Translations under genes and position numbers: made by a program
The notes under the pieces: model-generated
What the model was told of the DNA's origin: nothing
Seen by the model: only the letters and a program-made list of their open reading frames with translations
The model's database searches: none
Source of the DNA: Chromohalobacter marismortui
Lineage (GTDB): Bacteria; Pseudomonadota; Gammaproteobacteria; Pseudomonadales; Halomonadaceae
Reading direction: 5' to 3'
Assembly: GCF_004364315.1 (NCBI RefSeq)
Contig: NZ_SOBR01000001.1
Coordinates: 62,001-126,000, forward strand
Length of the DNA: 64,000 nt
Part shown: positions 45,983 through 54,405 of the stretch, piece after piece
Position numbering within the stretch: the first letter of the stretch is position 1
Layout: every line of letters begins with the position of its first letter

Positions 45983-47350
45983 CTAGACCCTGAGCAGAAG
46001 GTGTTCGCGCTCCCAGGAGCTGATCACCTGGAAATACTCGCGGTGCTCAGCGCGCTTGACCGCCAGGTAACTGTTGGTGAAACGCTCGCCGAGTATCTCG
46101 GCCAGTGGTTGACACGCGCTCAGCATATCCAGCGCCGGGCGAATATCGTCAGGCAGCTTGTGGCCGCCGGACCAGGCCGATCCGATCATCGGCGGACGTG
46201 GCTCGAGCTGGCCGAGCATGCCGAGATAGCCACAGGCCAGCGAGGCGGCCATGACCAGGTAGGGATTGGCATCGGCCCCGGCCAGGCGATTCTCGACCCG
46301 AGTCGCCTCGGGCGTCGAGACCGGCACTCGCAGGCCCACGGTGCGGTTGTCGGTACCCCACTCGACGTTGGTCGGTGCCGAGCCACTGGTCTCGGTACGC
46401 ATCAGCCGGCGGTAGGAGTTGACGTTGGGTGCCAGTAGCGGCATGGCCGACGGCAGGTAGTGTTGCAGTCCGCCGATGAATTGCTGGAACAGTCGGCTGG
46501 ACTTGCCGTTTTCGCCAGTGAATAGATTATCACCGGATTCGGCGTCCAGCAGGCTCTGGTGGAGGTGCATCGAACTGCCTGGCTCGTTGGCCATCGGTTT
46601 GGCCATGAAGGTGGCATACATGCCGTGGCGCAGTGCCGTTTCACGCAGGGCGCGCTTGAACATCACCACTTGATCAGCCAGCTTGAGCGGATCGCCGTGC
46701 TGGAAATTGACTTCCATCTGCCCGGCACCTTCCTCGTGGATCAGGGTGTCCAGATCGAGGTCCATGGCGTCGCAGTAGTCGTACATCTCCTCGAAAAGGG
46801 GGTCGAACTCGTTGACCGCATCGATGGAGAACGATTGGCGACTGCTTTCCTGGCGGCCATTGCGGCCGATAGGCGGCTCCAGGGGGTAGTCGGAGTCGGT
46901 ATTGGTCTTGACCAGAAAGAACTCGACTTCCGGAGCGACGACCGGCTTCCAGCCGCGCGCTTCGTAGAAAGAGAGCACGCGTTTGAGCACGTGACGTGGA
47001 GAGAGCTCCACCGGTTCTCCGGTCAGATAGTGGCAATCGTGGATGATCTGCGCCGTGGCATCATCGGCCCAGGGCACCAGGAAGATGGCATTGGGATCGG
47101 GGACCAGCTCCATGTCCCGCTCGGCCGGGTTCCAGAAGTGGATGTCATCGTCGTCGGGATAGCCGCCGGTGACGGTCTGGATGAAGATCGAGTCCGGCAG
47201 TCGTGGACGACCGCCACCTAGATACTTGCCTGCGGGCATGATCTTGCCCTTGAGAATGCCGGTGAGATCGGTGACCAGGCACTCGACCTCGGTAATGCCG
47301 TGAGTCTGGAACCAGTCGTTGAAATGGGGGTGTTCCTGGCGGTTACTCAT
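45983..47350 (-). CDS. puuA: Glutamine-synthetase-like gamma-glutamylputrescine synthetase (PuuA/PauA family, copy 2)
   Basis: 455 aa. Motifs: APEVEFFLVKTN, HEEGAGQMEVNF, GSSMHLHQSLLD, NVNSYRRLMRTETSGSAP, NRTVGLRVP and RVENRLAGADANPYLVMA. The N-terminal ECLVTDLTGILKGKIMPAGKY and a long YPDDDDIHFWNP segment fit PauA/SpuI proteins of Pseudomonas. It makes gamma-glutamylputrescine or analogues. AAGGAAA precedes the ATG. It lies after the PotF-type binding protein gene, from which it is separated by a strong hairpin, so import and the first catabolic step are one transcription unit. Confidence 0.9.
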   Translation of the reverse strand: MSNRQEHPHFNDWFQTHGITEVECLVTDLTGILKGKIMPAGKYLGGGRPRLPDSIFIQTVTGGYPDDDDIHFWNPAERDMELVPDPNAIFLVPWADDATAQIIHDCHYLTGEPVELSPRHVLKRVLSFYEARGWKPVVAPEVEFFLVKTNTDSDYPLEPPIGRNGRQESSRQSFSIDAVNEFDPLFEEMYDYCDAMDLDLDTLIHEEGAGQMEVNFQHGDPLKLADQVVMFKRALRETALRHGMYATFMAKPMANEPGSSMHLHQSLLDAESGDNLFTGENGKSSRLFQQFIGGLQHYLPSAMPLLAPNVNSYRRLMRTETSGSAPTNVEWGTDNRTVGLRVPVSTPEATRVENRLAGADANPYLVMAASLACGYLGMLGQLEPRPPMIGSAWSGGHKLPDDIRPALDMLSACQPLAEILGERFTNSYLAVKRAEHREYFQVISSWEREHLLLRV

Positions 47351-47372
47351 GGGGTTTCCTTGCTCTGCAAAT

Positions 47373-47407
47373 GAGACCCCGACCGCGTGGTCGGGGCCCG
47401 TTGTCTC
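47373..47407 (-). terminator. Hairpin between potF-type and puuA-type genes (attenuator)
   Basis: The 8-bp stem CCCCGACC / GGTCGGGG with a 4-base loop is extended outside by GAGAC / GTCTC, which reaches into the potF-type stop codon. No clean T run follows, so partial termination or 3'-end stabilisation of the binding-protein message is likely. Confidence 0.65.
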
Positions 47408-48473
47408 AGCGTGCCTGAACTTCTGACCACAACTGTTGGAAGATCTGCAGTTGCTCGCCCTCGAGACTGGGCGTGAAATGCAGCCGCTTCATGTCTTCTT
47501 CCGATGGCTGAATCGGGGGTTGGGTCAGTATCTCGTCGAGATAGGGCTGAGCCGCCGCATTGGGGCTGGCGTAGTAGTTGTAATTGGAGAGCTGCGCGCC
47601 GATCTTGGCATCGAGGATGAAGTTGATGAACTTGTGTGCCAGGTCAGGATTGGGCGCCTTGGAAGGGATCAGCATGGTATCGACCCACATCTCGGTGCCT
47701 TCGTCGGGAATCATGAACTCGATGTTCTTGAAAGCTTCCGGGTTTTCCTGGCGGTAGAACAGGTAGTCACCGTTGTAGCTCATGGCGACGTGCGTCACGC
47801 CGCGCGAGAGTTGCTGCAGGCTCGGGGTGCCGTCGACGAAGCCACTGAAATTGTTGCGATTCTTGGTCTCGATGAGCAGCCTGGCGGCTTCCTTCCAGGC
47901 CTGGGTGTCGGTGCAGTCATAGCCGTGGCCCAGATAGGCGCAGGCGCCGCCCATGCTCACCTGCCCATCGCCCATCAGTGCGAAGGGGAAGCTCGGGTTG
48001 ACCTCGGGATCGAACATCAGCGACCAGCTCTTGGGCGCGTCGGGGAATGTCTCGGTGTTGTACACCAGGCCGGTCACGCCCCATTGGTAGGGGGCCGAAT
48101 AGGCGCTCTGGGGGTCATAGCTGGGGTTCTTGAACTGCTCCATGACATTGTCCAAGTTGGGAATCTTGGACTTGTCGAGCTTCTGTACCATGCCGGTCTC
48201 GATCAGCCGTGGCACGTAGTAGTTGGACGGCACGATGATATCGTATTGTGAGACCCCGCCAGCATTGAGTTTGGCGAACATCTCGGGGAGCGAGTTGTAG
48301 TAGTTTTGCACCACCTCGGCATCGTATTTCTCCTCGAAGGCCGTGATGATGGCCGGGTCCATGTACTGGGTCCAGTTGAACAGGTACAGCTTGTTGTCTT
48401 CCTGGGCCTGAACGCCGCCGGCGAGCAATAGGCTCCCGAGTGCAGCGGCGATCCTTGTGGTCATTGTTCTCAT
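47406..48473 (-). CDS. potF: Polyamine ABC transporter, periplasmic binding protein (PotF/SpuD type)
   Basis: 355 aa. A signal peptide with core AAALGSLLLAGG and an AQA-type cleavage site ends near residue 24. The mature start KLYLFNWTQYMDP is the hallmark NWxxY(I/M) region of PotF/PotD proteins; YDIIVPSNYYVPRL and the Trp/Asp of EMWVDTMLIPSKAPN are also family features that build the amine site. It binds putrescine or related polyamine in the periplasm. The ATG at 48473 has AAGGAGAG upstream. Substrate choice between putrescine, spermidine and agmatine is not decided by sequence reading. Confidence 0.93.
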   Translation of the reverse strand: MRTMTTRIAAALGSLLLAGGVQAQEDNKLYLFNWTQYMDPAIITAFEEKYDAEVVQNYYNSLPEMFAKLNAGGVSQYDIIVPSNYYVPRLIETGMVQKLDKSKIPNLDNVMEQFKNPSYDPQSAYSAPYQWGVTGLVYNTETFPDAPKSWSLMFDPEVNPSFPFALMGDGQVSMGGACAYLGHGYDCTDTQAWKEAARLLIETKNRNNFSGFVDGTPSLQQLSRGVTHVAMSYNGDYLFYRQENPEAFKNIEFMIPDEGTEMWVDTMLIPSKAPNPDLAHKFINFILDAKIGAQLSNYNYYASPNAAAQPYLDEILTQPPIQPSEEDMKRLHFTPSLEGEQLQIFQQLWSEVQAR

Positions 48474-48533
48474 CGTTTCGCTCTCCTTGGGTGCTACATT
48501 TCGTTGGTGCTACATCGTTTTGACAGGACGCGC

Positions 48534-49331
48534 CTAACGGCGGCCCTGCCGGTTGAACAGCATGCTGAGTACCGCGGCCAGGGCCACTGCACCGATCATC
48601 AGGGTGGCGATCGCGTTGATCTCGGGCGTCACCCCTTTCTTGATGGCGCTCCAGATGTAGATCGGCAAGGTGGCGCTCTCCGGTCCGGCGGTGAAGAAAC
48701 TGATCACGAAGTCGTCGATCGACAGTGTAAACGACAGGAAAAAGGCGGAAATCAACGCCGGCTTGATGGTCGGCACCATGAAGTGCACCACGCGCTTGAG
48801 CGGCGACGCATAGAGGTCCTTGGCGGCTTCGAACAGCGTCGGGTCGAGGCCCACGAAGCGCGAGTAGACGATCAGCGCCACGAAGGGAATCTGGAACGTC
48901 ACATGCGCGATGATCATGGTGCCAAGTCCGGGTTGCAGCAGACCGGTCCAGGCGTGGATCTGTACGAAAAAGGCCATCTCGGAGATGCCGAAGACGATAT
49001 CCGGCAGCACGATCGGCAGGTAGATCAGCACGATCAGCCAGCCCAGCTTGCGGTGGCGATGGCGATACATCCCGTAGCCGATCAAGCAACCGATGACCAG
49101 TGCCACGATCGAGGAACTGACCGCTAGCACCAGGCTGTTGCCGAAGGCATTGATGATTTGCTCGTTGTCGAACAGACGGCGATACCAGGCCAGCGAAAAG
49201 CGTTCGAAAATGGCCGTGCTGTTGGCCGAATTGAAGGAAAACAGCACGATCACGAAGAGCGGCACGTAGAGGAAGAACAATGTCACCCACCAGATGCCGG
49301 CGAGGCCGCGCGTAAGCGTTCGTTTTCTCAT
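48534..49331 (-). CDS. potI: Polyamine ABC transporter permease (PotI/PotC type)
   Basis: 265 aa with six hydrophobic segments. The EAA loop, EAAKDLYASPLKRVVHFMVPTIKPAL, lies near residues 166-191 and contacts the ATPase. SFTLSIDDFVISFF following it is typical of PotC/PotI permeases. It forms the inner-membrane channel with the PotH-type permease, whose gene overlaps it by 4 bp (ATGA). Confidence 0.93.
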   Translation of the reverse strand: MRKRTLTRGLAGIWWVTLFFLYVPLFVIVLFSFNSANSTAIFERFSLAWYRRLFDNEQIINAFGNSLVLAVSSSIVALVIGCLIGYGMYRHRHRKLGWLIVLIYLPIVLPDIVFGISEMAFFVQIHAWTGLLQPGLGTMIIAHVTFQIPFVALIVYSRFVGLDPTLFEAAKDLYASPLKRVVHFMVPTIKPALISAFFLSFTLSIDDFVISFFTAGPESATLPIYIWSAIKKGVTPEINAIATLMIGAVALAAVLSMLFNRQGRR

Positions 49332-50248
49332 ATCACCACCTCTTCACCGCCGCCCAGGCGCTTGCCGATGCGCCGCATGGCGAACAGGCCGATGAAGGTC
49401 GCGATCAACATCAAGATCGCCCCGGCGGCGCCCAGCGGCCAATTGGAACTCTCGGCGAACTGGTTGGCGACCAGGTTGCCGAGCATCATGCCCTTGCCGC
49501 CGCCAAGCAGCTCGGGAATCACGTACATGCCGAAGGCCGGGATCGCCACCAGCACCGTGCCGGCCAGAAGCCCGGGCAGCGTCTGCGGGAAGACGGCGTG
49601 CCAGAAGGCTCGAATCGGGTTGGCATACAGATCCTGAGCGGCTTCTACCTGGGCGGTGTCGAGTTTTTCGAAGGCAGCGTAGAGCGGCAGCACCATGAAC
49701 GGCAGGAAGTTATAGACGAGCCCCAGGGTGACCGCGAAGTTGGAGGGATACAGGCCCATATGGGGACCGATCAGGCCCAGTGCATCGGCGAGATCGGAAA
49801 GCGGTGTGCCGGGTGCCAACAAGTTCATCCAGCCGAAGGCGCGAATGACCTGATTGGTCCATGATGGCACGACGACCAGCAGCAGCAGGATCGGCCGCCA
49901 CTTCTCGCGGCAGGTCGTGATGTAGTAGGCCACGGGGTAGGCAATGATCACCACCAGTGCCGTCGACACCAGGGTCTGCCAAAGCGAACGTAGCAGGGTG
50001 TAGAGGTTGCCCGGGCTCCAGCCTAGAAAGCCGAAGCCGGCCAGGCGCTCGAAGGAGGCCAGTGACAAAGGCATCTGCGGCAGGCCATAGGGGCCGTTGG
50101 TCATGAAGGCCACGCCCATCAGGTACGCGCTGGGCAACACCAGGAAGATGAAGATCCATACCGCGCCGGGTGCCACGCTGAACAGCAGGTGCCGGGTTTC
50201 GCTGACTACCGCCCGGCGTCGCCATGCCATGGGGGATGATTGCAGCAT
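49328..50248 (-). CDS. potH: Polyamine ABC transporter permease (PotH/PotB type)
   Basis: 306 aa from ATG 50248, preceded by TAAGGAG. Six hydrophobic segments. VVVPSWTNQVIRAFGWMNLL is the PotH/PotB signature after segment 3, and the EAA loop is EAAQDLYANPIRAFWHAVFPQTLPG. It pairs with the PotI-type permease. It lies 11 bp downstream of the ATPase gene. Confidence 0.93.
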   Translation of the reverse strand: MLQSSPMAWRRRAVVSETRHLLFSVAPGAVWIFIFLVLPSAYLMGVAFMTNGPYGLPQMPLSLASFERLAGFGFLGWSPGNLYTLLRSLWQTLVSTALVVIIAYPVAYYITTCREKWRPILLLLVVVPSWTNQVIRAFGWMNLLAPGTPLSDLADALGLIGPHMGLYPSNFAVTLGLVYNFLPFMVLPLYAAFEKLDTAQVEAAQDLYANPIRAFWHAVFPQTLPGLLAGTVLVAIPAFGMYVIPELLGGGKGMMLGNLVANQFAESSNWPLGAAGAILMLIATFIGLFAMRRIGKRLGGGEEVVI

Positions 50249-50259
50249 ATCGCTTCTCC

Positions 50260-51396
50260 TTAGGCCGCGACGCGAACCAGATCTTCCGGGCAGACGCTGA
50301 TCGTCACTCGGTCGCCGATGTTGTGCATGCGTTGGCCGAGATTGCTGGCCACCGCCATCAGTGATCGGCCGTTGACGGTCAGGCGGTATTCGATGCGGCT
50401 GCCGCGATAGAGCCGTTCCGCGACCGTACCCTGCAGCCGGTTGTAGCCCTCGGGGATCTCGCCGTCGAGCTCCAGAGTCTCCGGACGGATCAACAGCCAG
50501 CCGTCCTGAGCGTCGCGTTGCTCGGCGGGATCGAGCCGCAGCCGGCCCAGCTCGGTGTCCACCCAATCGTCCTCGGCGGCGCTGATGGCAAACAGGTTGT
50601 CATGGCCCATGAAGTGGGCCACGAAGGCGTTGACGGGGTGCTCGTAGACCTCGTCGGGGGTCCCTACCTGCTGAATGGTGCCGCCATTGAGCACGGCGAT
50701 GCGATCGGACATGACCATCGCTTCCTGCTGATCGTGGGTCACGAACACGAAGGTCATGCCGAGTCGCTTCTGTACCCGCAGTAGTTCCACCTGAAGTTGG
50801 CTGCGCAGCCCGGCGTCCAGTGCCGAGAGTGGCTCGTCGAGCAGCAGCACATCGGGCTCGCAGATCAGTGCCCGCGCCAATGCGATGCGCTGGCGCTGTC
50901 CCCCCGAGAGCTGGTCGACATGGCGATCGACAAGGTCACCGAGCTTGATGAATTCAGCGATTTCGTCGACCTTGGCCTGGCGTTCGGCGGTTTTCATGCC
51001 GCGCATCTTGAGACCGAAGGCCAGGTTTTCGCGGACCGACAGATGTGGGAAGAGCGCATAGGACTGGAAGACGGTATTGACGCTGCGTTGATGAGGGGGC
51101 ACTTCGGTGATGTTCTTGCCACCCACTACCAGCGACCCGGCCTCCGGTTCTTCAAGGCCGGCGAGGATGCGCAGCAGGGTGGTCTTGCCGCAGCCGGATG
51201 GCCCCAGCAGGGTAAAGAATTCGCCGGCCCGGATGTTCAGGTCGACCCCGTCGAGTGCCACGGTATCGCGCCCGAAGCGCTTGTGCAGTCCCTGCATCTC
51301 GATCGAAGACGCCTTGCGATTCGCCCCGTCGCGTTCACCCGTGGTCGGGTGAGCGCTCGAGTGGTCGGCAATCTCCGCCGTCATGTTCTCGCTCAT
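50260..51396 (-). CDS. potG: Polyamine ABC transporter ATPase (PotG/PotA type)
   Basis: 378 aa from ATG 51396 (AAGGGG upstream). Walker A LLGPSGCGKTT at about residue 72, Q-loop VFQSYALFPHL, signature LSGGQRQRIALARAL, Walker B VLLLDEPLSALD and the switch His in VTHDQQEAM. A C-terminal TOBE-type regulatory domain includes WLLIRPETLEL. It energises polyamine import. The palindromic GGGGATACCCC touches the start codon and includes part of the ribosome binding site. Confidence 0.95.
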   Translation of the reverse strand: MSENMTAEIADHSSAHPTTGERDGANRKASSIEMQGLHKRFGRDTVALDGVDLNIRAGEFFTLLGPSGCGKTTLLRILAGLEEPEAGSLVVGGKNITEVPPHQRSVNTVFQSYALFPHLSVRENLAFGLKMRGMKTAERQAKVDEIAEFIKLGDLVDRHVDQLSGGQRQRIALARALICEPDVLLLDEPLSALDAGLRSQLQVELLRVQKRLGMTFVFVTHDQQEAMVMSDRIAVLNGGTIQQVGTPDEVYEHPVNAFVAHFMGHDNLFAISAAEDDWVDTELGRLRLDPAEQRDAQDGWLLIRPETLELDGEIPEGYNRLQGTVAERLYRGSRIEYRLTVNGRSLMAVASNLGQRMHNIGDRVTISVCPEDLVRVAA

Positions 51397-51408
51397 GGGG
51401 ATACCCCT
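51397..51408 (-). promoter_or_regulatory. Near-palindrome GGGGATACCCC at the potG start, TACCCCT element
   Basis: The near-palindrome sits directly upstream of the potG-type ATG. It could bind a LuxR/NarL-type protein (TACCCCT fits TACYYMT) or fold to mask the Shine-Dalgarno sequence. It resembles elements at 35735, 42123 and 54191. Confidence 0.35.
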
Positions 51409-51424
51409 TTTCTTGTTGATGGCC

Positions 51425-52723
51425 TCAGAGCCGGTCGCGAAGTTTGTAGAAATGAGTCGCCAGCACCAGCAGCGGCTTGCGTAGAGCACGACCGCCCGGG
51501 AACTGACGGTGCGGTATGGCGGCGAAGACATCGAAGCGTTCACTTTGGCCGGCGATGGTCTCGGCCATCAGCTTGCCGGCCAGTCCTGCCATGGCCATAC
51601 CGTGGCCGGAATAGCCTTGGGCATAGTAGAAATTATCGTCTAGACGGCCGAAATCGGGAGCCCGGTTGAGAGTAATCGCGACATCGCCCCCCCAGCGGTA
51701 CTCGATGGGCAAGCCGTTGAGAACAGGGAATAGCCGGGCGATCTTGGCATCCATGCGTGCCTGGAGTCGCGGTGGCTCGCGGCCATCGTAGCTGACCTCG
51801 CCACCGTAAATCAGGCGTCGGTCGGCGCTGAGGCGATAATAGTCGAGGACAAAGTTGGCGTCGGCCAGGGCATCGTTCTGCGGCAGTACCTCTGCTGCCT
51901 GTGCCTCGCTTAACGGTGCGGTGGCGATCATATAGTTAGCGGCCCGCATGGTGCGGCCGGAGAGTTCCGGGACCAGGTCGCCGTGATAGGCATTGGTGGC
52001 CAGCACCACGAAGTCCGCCGTTACGTGTCCTCGCTCGGTGGTGACCGTGGCAGGATGGCCGCGCTGGATCGTGCGCGCGGCGCTATGGGCATGCACGCGT
52101 ACTCCGGCACGCTGTGCCGCGCGGGCCAGGCCCAGCGTATAGTTGAGTGGATGAAGATGGCCGCCTTCGCGGTCGTATAGGGCCGCCGGGTAGGCATCGG
52201 TGACGACATGCTCGCGCAGGGGGGCGCCTTGCAACCACTCGAGCGCCTCGTAGCCGTAATCACGCGCCATCTGCTCGTGGAAGGCTGCGAGCTCCTTGAC
52301 GTGACGGGGCTTGACCGCCGCGTGCAGGTAGCCCCAGGCCAGTTCGCAGGGAATGGCATGACGCTCGATCAACGAGGCGGTCAGGCGCACCGCCTCGCGA
52401 CTCATTTCCCATATCTCGCGGGCACGGGACAACCCGAGGGCCTGCTGGATGGTGGTGATGTCGGTCCCCAGCCCCGGCAGGATCTGTCCACCGCTGCGTC
52501 CGGAGGCCCCATGACCAATGTCGCCGGCTTCGAGCAATACCACCGAATAGCCAAGCTCGGCCAAGTGCAGGGCCGTCGAGCAGCCGGTGACCCCACCGCC
52601 GATCACGCAAACATCAGCCCGGGTATCGCCTTCCAGCGGCTGAGTGGGGGCTAATTCCACGGCGATGGAGGCTCGGTACCACGAAGCGGGTGTGTTGGAG
52701 TCGGCACTGCACATAGATTTCAT
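51425..52723 (-). CDS. puuB: FAD-dependent gamma-glutamylputrescine oxidase family (PuuB/PauB, copy 1)
   Basis: 432 aa DAO-type flavoenzyme. The dinucleotide motif VCVIGGGVTGCSTALHLAE (about residues 38-56) is followed by the Glu of VVLLEAGDIGHGASGRSGGQ. Near the C-terminus FYYAQGYSGHGMAMAGLAGKL completes the FAD site. The fold matches PuuB/PauB, which oxidises gamma-glutamyl-amines to the aldehyde with release of H2O2. It lies 28 bp upstream of the ABC importer operon. ATG 52723 has a weak ribosome binding site; ATG 52714 is an alternative three codons on. Confidence 0.9.
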   Translation of the reverse strand: MKSMCSADSNTPASWYRASIAVELAPTQPLEGDTRADVCVIGGGVTGCSTALHLAELGYSVVLLEAGDIGHGASGRSGGQILPGLGTDITTIQQALGLSRAREIWEMSREAVRLTASLIERHAIPCELAWGYLHAAVKPRHVKELAAFHEQMARDYGYEALEWLQGAPLREHVVTDAYPAALYDREGGHLHPLNYTLGLARAAQRAGVRVHAHSAARTIQRGHPATVTTERGHVTADFVVLATNAYHGDLVPELSGRTMRAANYMIATAPLSEAQAAEVLPQNDALADANFVLDYYRLSADRRLIYGGEVSYDGREPPRLQARMDAKIARLFPVLNGLPIEYRWGGDVAITLNRAPDFGRLDDNFYYAQGYSGHGMAMAGLAGKLMAETIAGQSERFDVFAAIPHRQFPGGRALRKPLLVLATHFYKLRDRL

Positions 52724-52804
52724 CCGGTTATTTTGTAGAATTATTCATGCGAATATTGAGAAATGCTTTCGTTGTCCATTGCGTTAGTGACCGGTCTTAA
52801 AGAA

Positions 52805-54106
52805 TCACACTCCGAGCTTATCGCGCAGGTTGTAGTACCAGGCACCCAGGGTGGTCAGCGGAATTCGCATCCCGCGTCCTCCGGGGAACGAGCGCTGAGG
52901 TAATTGAGCGAAAATATCGAAGCGTTCCGCCTGCCCCTGAATCGCGTCACTGATCACTTTGCCCGCCAAGTGGGTGCAGGTGATGCCATGGCCGCTATAC
53001 CCTTGCGCGTAGTAGATGTTCGTCCCTATGCGCCCGAACTGGGGCAACCGGGTCAGCGTCAACAGGAAATTACCGGTCCAGGCAAAGTCCACTTTCACGT
53101 CTTTCAGCTCTGGGAACGTCTTGAGCATCTTCGGCATTATTAGCGCTTCGACTTTTTCCGGCTCGCGGGCGCCGTAGGTGACGCCGCCGCCATAGATCAT
53201 TCGCCCATCGCCGGACAGGCGGAAATAGTCAAGAAGGTAATTGCCGTCCTCGACGCAGTTGTCTTTGGGAAGCAAACGTCGCTGCACATCGTTCGGTAGG
53301 GGAGCGGTGGCGATGATCTGGGTACCGCACGGGATGGCCTTGGATTCCAGTGTTGGCAGTAGTCCATTGAGGTAGGCGTTGCCGGCAATCAGGACGTAGT
53401 CTGCTTCAACGCTGCCTTCCTCGGTATGGACGACCGGTTTGTCGCCTTCATCAACCCGCAGTGCCGTCGAGTTTTCGTAGATGGTTCCGCCCAGGGATTC
53501 CAGAGCGGCGGCTTCACCGAGTACCAGGTTCAGTGGGTGAAAATGCCCACCGCTATGATCGATCAGGCCGCCTGCATAGCGTTTGCTCCCTACGTATTGC
53601 TGGATGGCATGTTCGTCGAGCAGCTCCAATTGTTCATGGCCGTGGCTTTCCCAGAGTCTCTTTTTCGCGACCAGCTCATCGAACTGCTTGCCGTTGCAAG
53701 CGGCGAAAATACCGCCTTCCTTCAAGTCACATTGGATATCATATTCTTTGACGAAACGACGCAGGATACGCCCTCCCTCGAAGGCCATCCGACCCATTTC
53801 GGCACCCACCTCTTGACCGTAATGGTGCTCGATAAAGTCGATATCGCGACTGTAACTGTTGACTATCTGGCCGCCGTTACGTCCGGACGCGCCGAAACCG
53901 ATACGGTTGCTTTCCAGGATGACGACGGTGTAGCCCTTCTCGGCCATGTGAAGGGCTGTAGACATGCCGGTAAAGCCAGCGCCGACGATGCAGATGTCCG
54001 CCTTTACGTGCCCCTGAAGGGCCGGACGTACGCGCTTGTCATTGGCGGACGCCGCGTAATAGGAATGAGGATGAGACGTTGCCTGCACGGTTTGCTCCCG
54101 AACCAT
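52805..54106 (-). CDS. puuB: FAD-dependent gamma-glutamylputrescine oxidase (PuuB/PauB, copy 2)
   Basis: 433 aa. ICIVGAGFTGMSTALHMAEKG gives the FAD motif (about residues 38-58), then ILESNRIGFGASGRNGGQIVNSYSRD and, near the end, IYYAQGYSGHGITCTHLAGK. The N-terminal HPHSYYAASAN is typical of PuuB/PauB. It is more like the canonical PuuB than copy 1, from which it is separated by 81 bp. It oxidises gamma-glutamylputrescine to gamma-glutamyl-gamma-aminobutyraldehyde, the substrate of the PuuC-type enzyme. Its upstream region contains the best TATACCCC palindrome of the island. Confidence 0.92.
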   Translation of the reverse strand: MVREQTVQATSHPHSYYAASANDKRVRPALQGHVKADICIVGAGFTGMSTALHMAEKGYTVVILESNRIGFGASGRNGGQIVNSYSRDIDFIEHHYGQEVGAEMGRMAFEGGRILRRFVKEYDIQCDLKEGGIFAACNGKQFDELVAKKRLWESHGHEQLELLDEHAIQQYVGSKRYAGGLIDHSGGHFHPLNLVLGEAAALESLGGTIYENSTALRVDEGDKPVVHTEEGSVEADYVLIAGNAYLNGLLPTLESKAIPCGTQIIATAPLPNDVQRRLLPKDNCVEDGNYLLDYFRLSGDGRMIYGGGVTYGAREPEKVEALIMPKMLKTFPELKDVKVDFAWTGNFLLTLTRLPQFGRIGTNIYYAQGYSGHGITCTHLAGKVISDAIQGQAERFDIFAQLPQRSFPGGRGMRIPLTTLGAWYYNLRDKLGV

Positions 54107-54405
54107 CGTTGTATCGACCAGCTTTGGTTAAATGTTGGCCTTTTGAGTCTTAGCTTGAGATAACGTTACGAAGGAGGCCCAACCTTGTGCTATACCCCCT
54201 CGGGTATATTTTACGAGCAGTCATGCGAAGGCCCCCGAGTTTCTCAGCAGAAGAGAAAGTGTCATTTATCACGTCATGCCTGAACGTGAAAGTCCGCACT
54301 GGCATCTTTCATGGACGGCTAAATAAATAATCGCTTGCATGAATGGGGTTTCATGAGGCGCCATGGCGGTATAACGAATCCGCCATCTTCGATATAGGAT
54401 CACTA
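54107..54405. other. Divergent intergenic region puuB / desuccinylase-like gene
   Basis: 299 bp without a credible gene, less GC-rich than its surroundings. It holds the palindrome at 54191-54208. There is also an isolated GAAGGAGG at 54170-54177 that is not followed by a convincing reading frame. No clear sigma-70 pair was found for either gene. Confidence 0.6.
54191..54208. promoter_or_regulatory. Palindrome TATACCCC-CT-CGGGTATA, putative LuxR-type site
   Basis: Near-perfect inverted repeat 85 bp upstream of the puuB copy 2 start. It carries TACCCCC, like the TACCCCT element in the spuC/carbamoylase promoter. The two LuxR paralogues of the island are the natural candidates to bind it. Confidence 0.5.

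Noticed and set aside
54170-54286. Short frame after an isolated GAAGGAGG with TTG start
   Set aside because: About 32 codons with no conserved feature; it overlaps the regulatory palindrome before puuB and is most likely chance.
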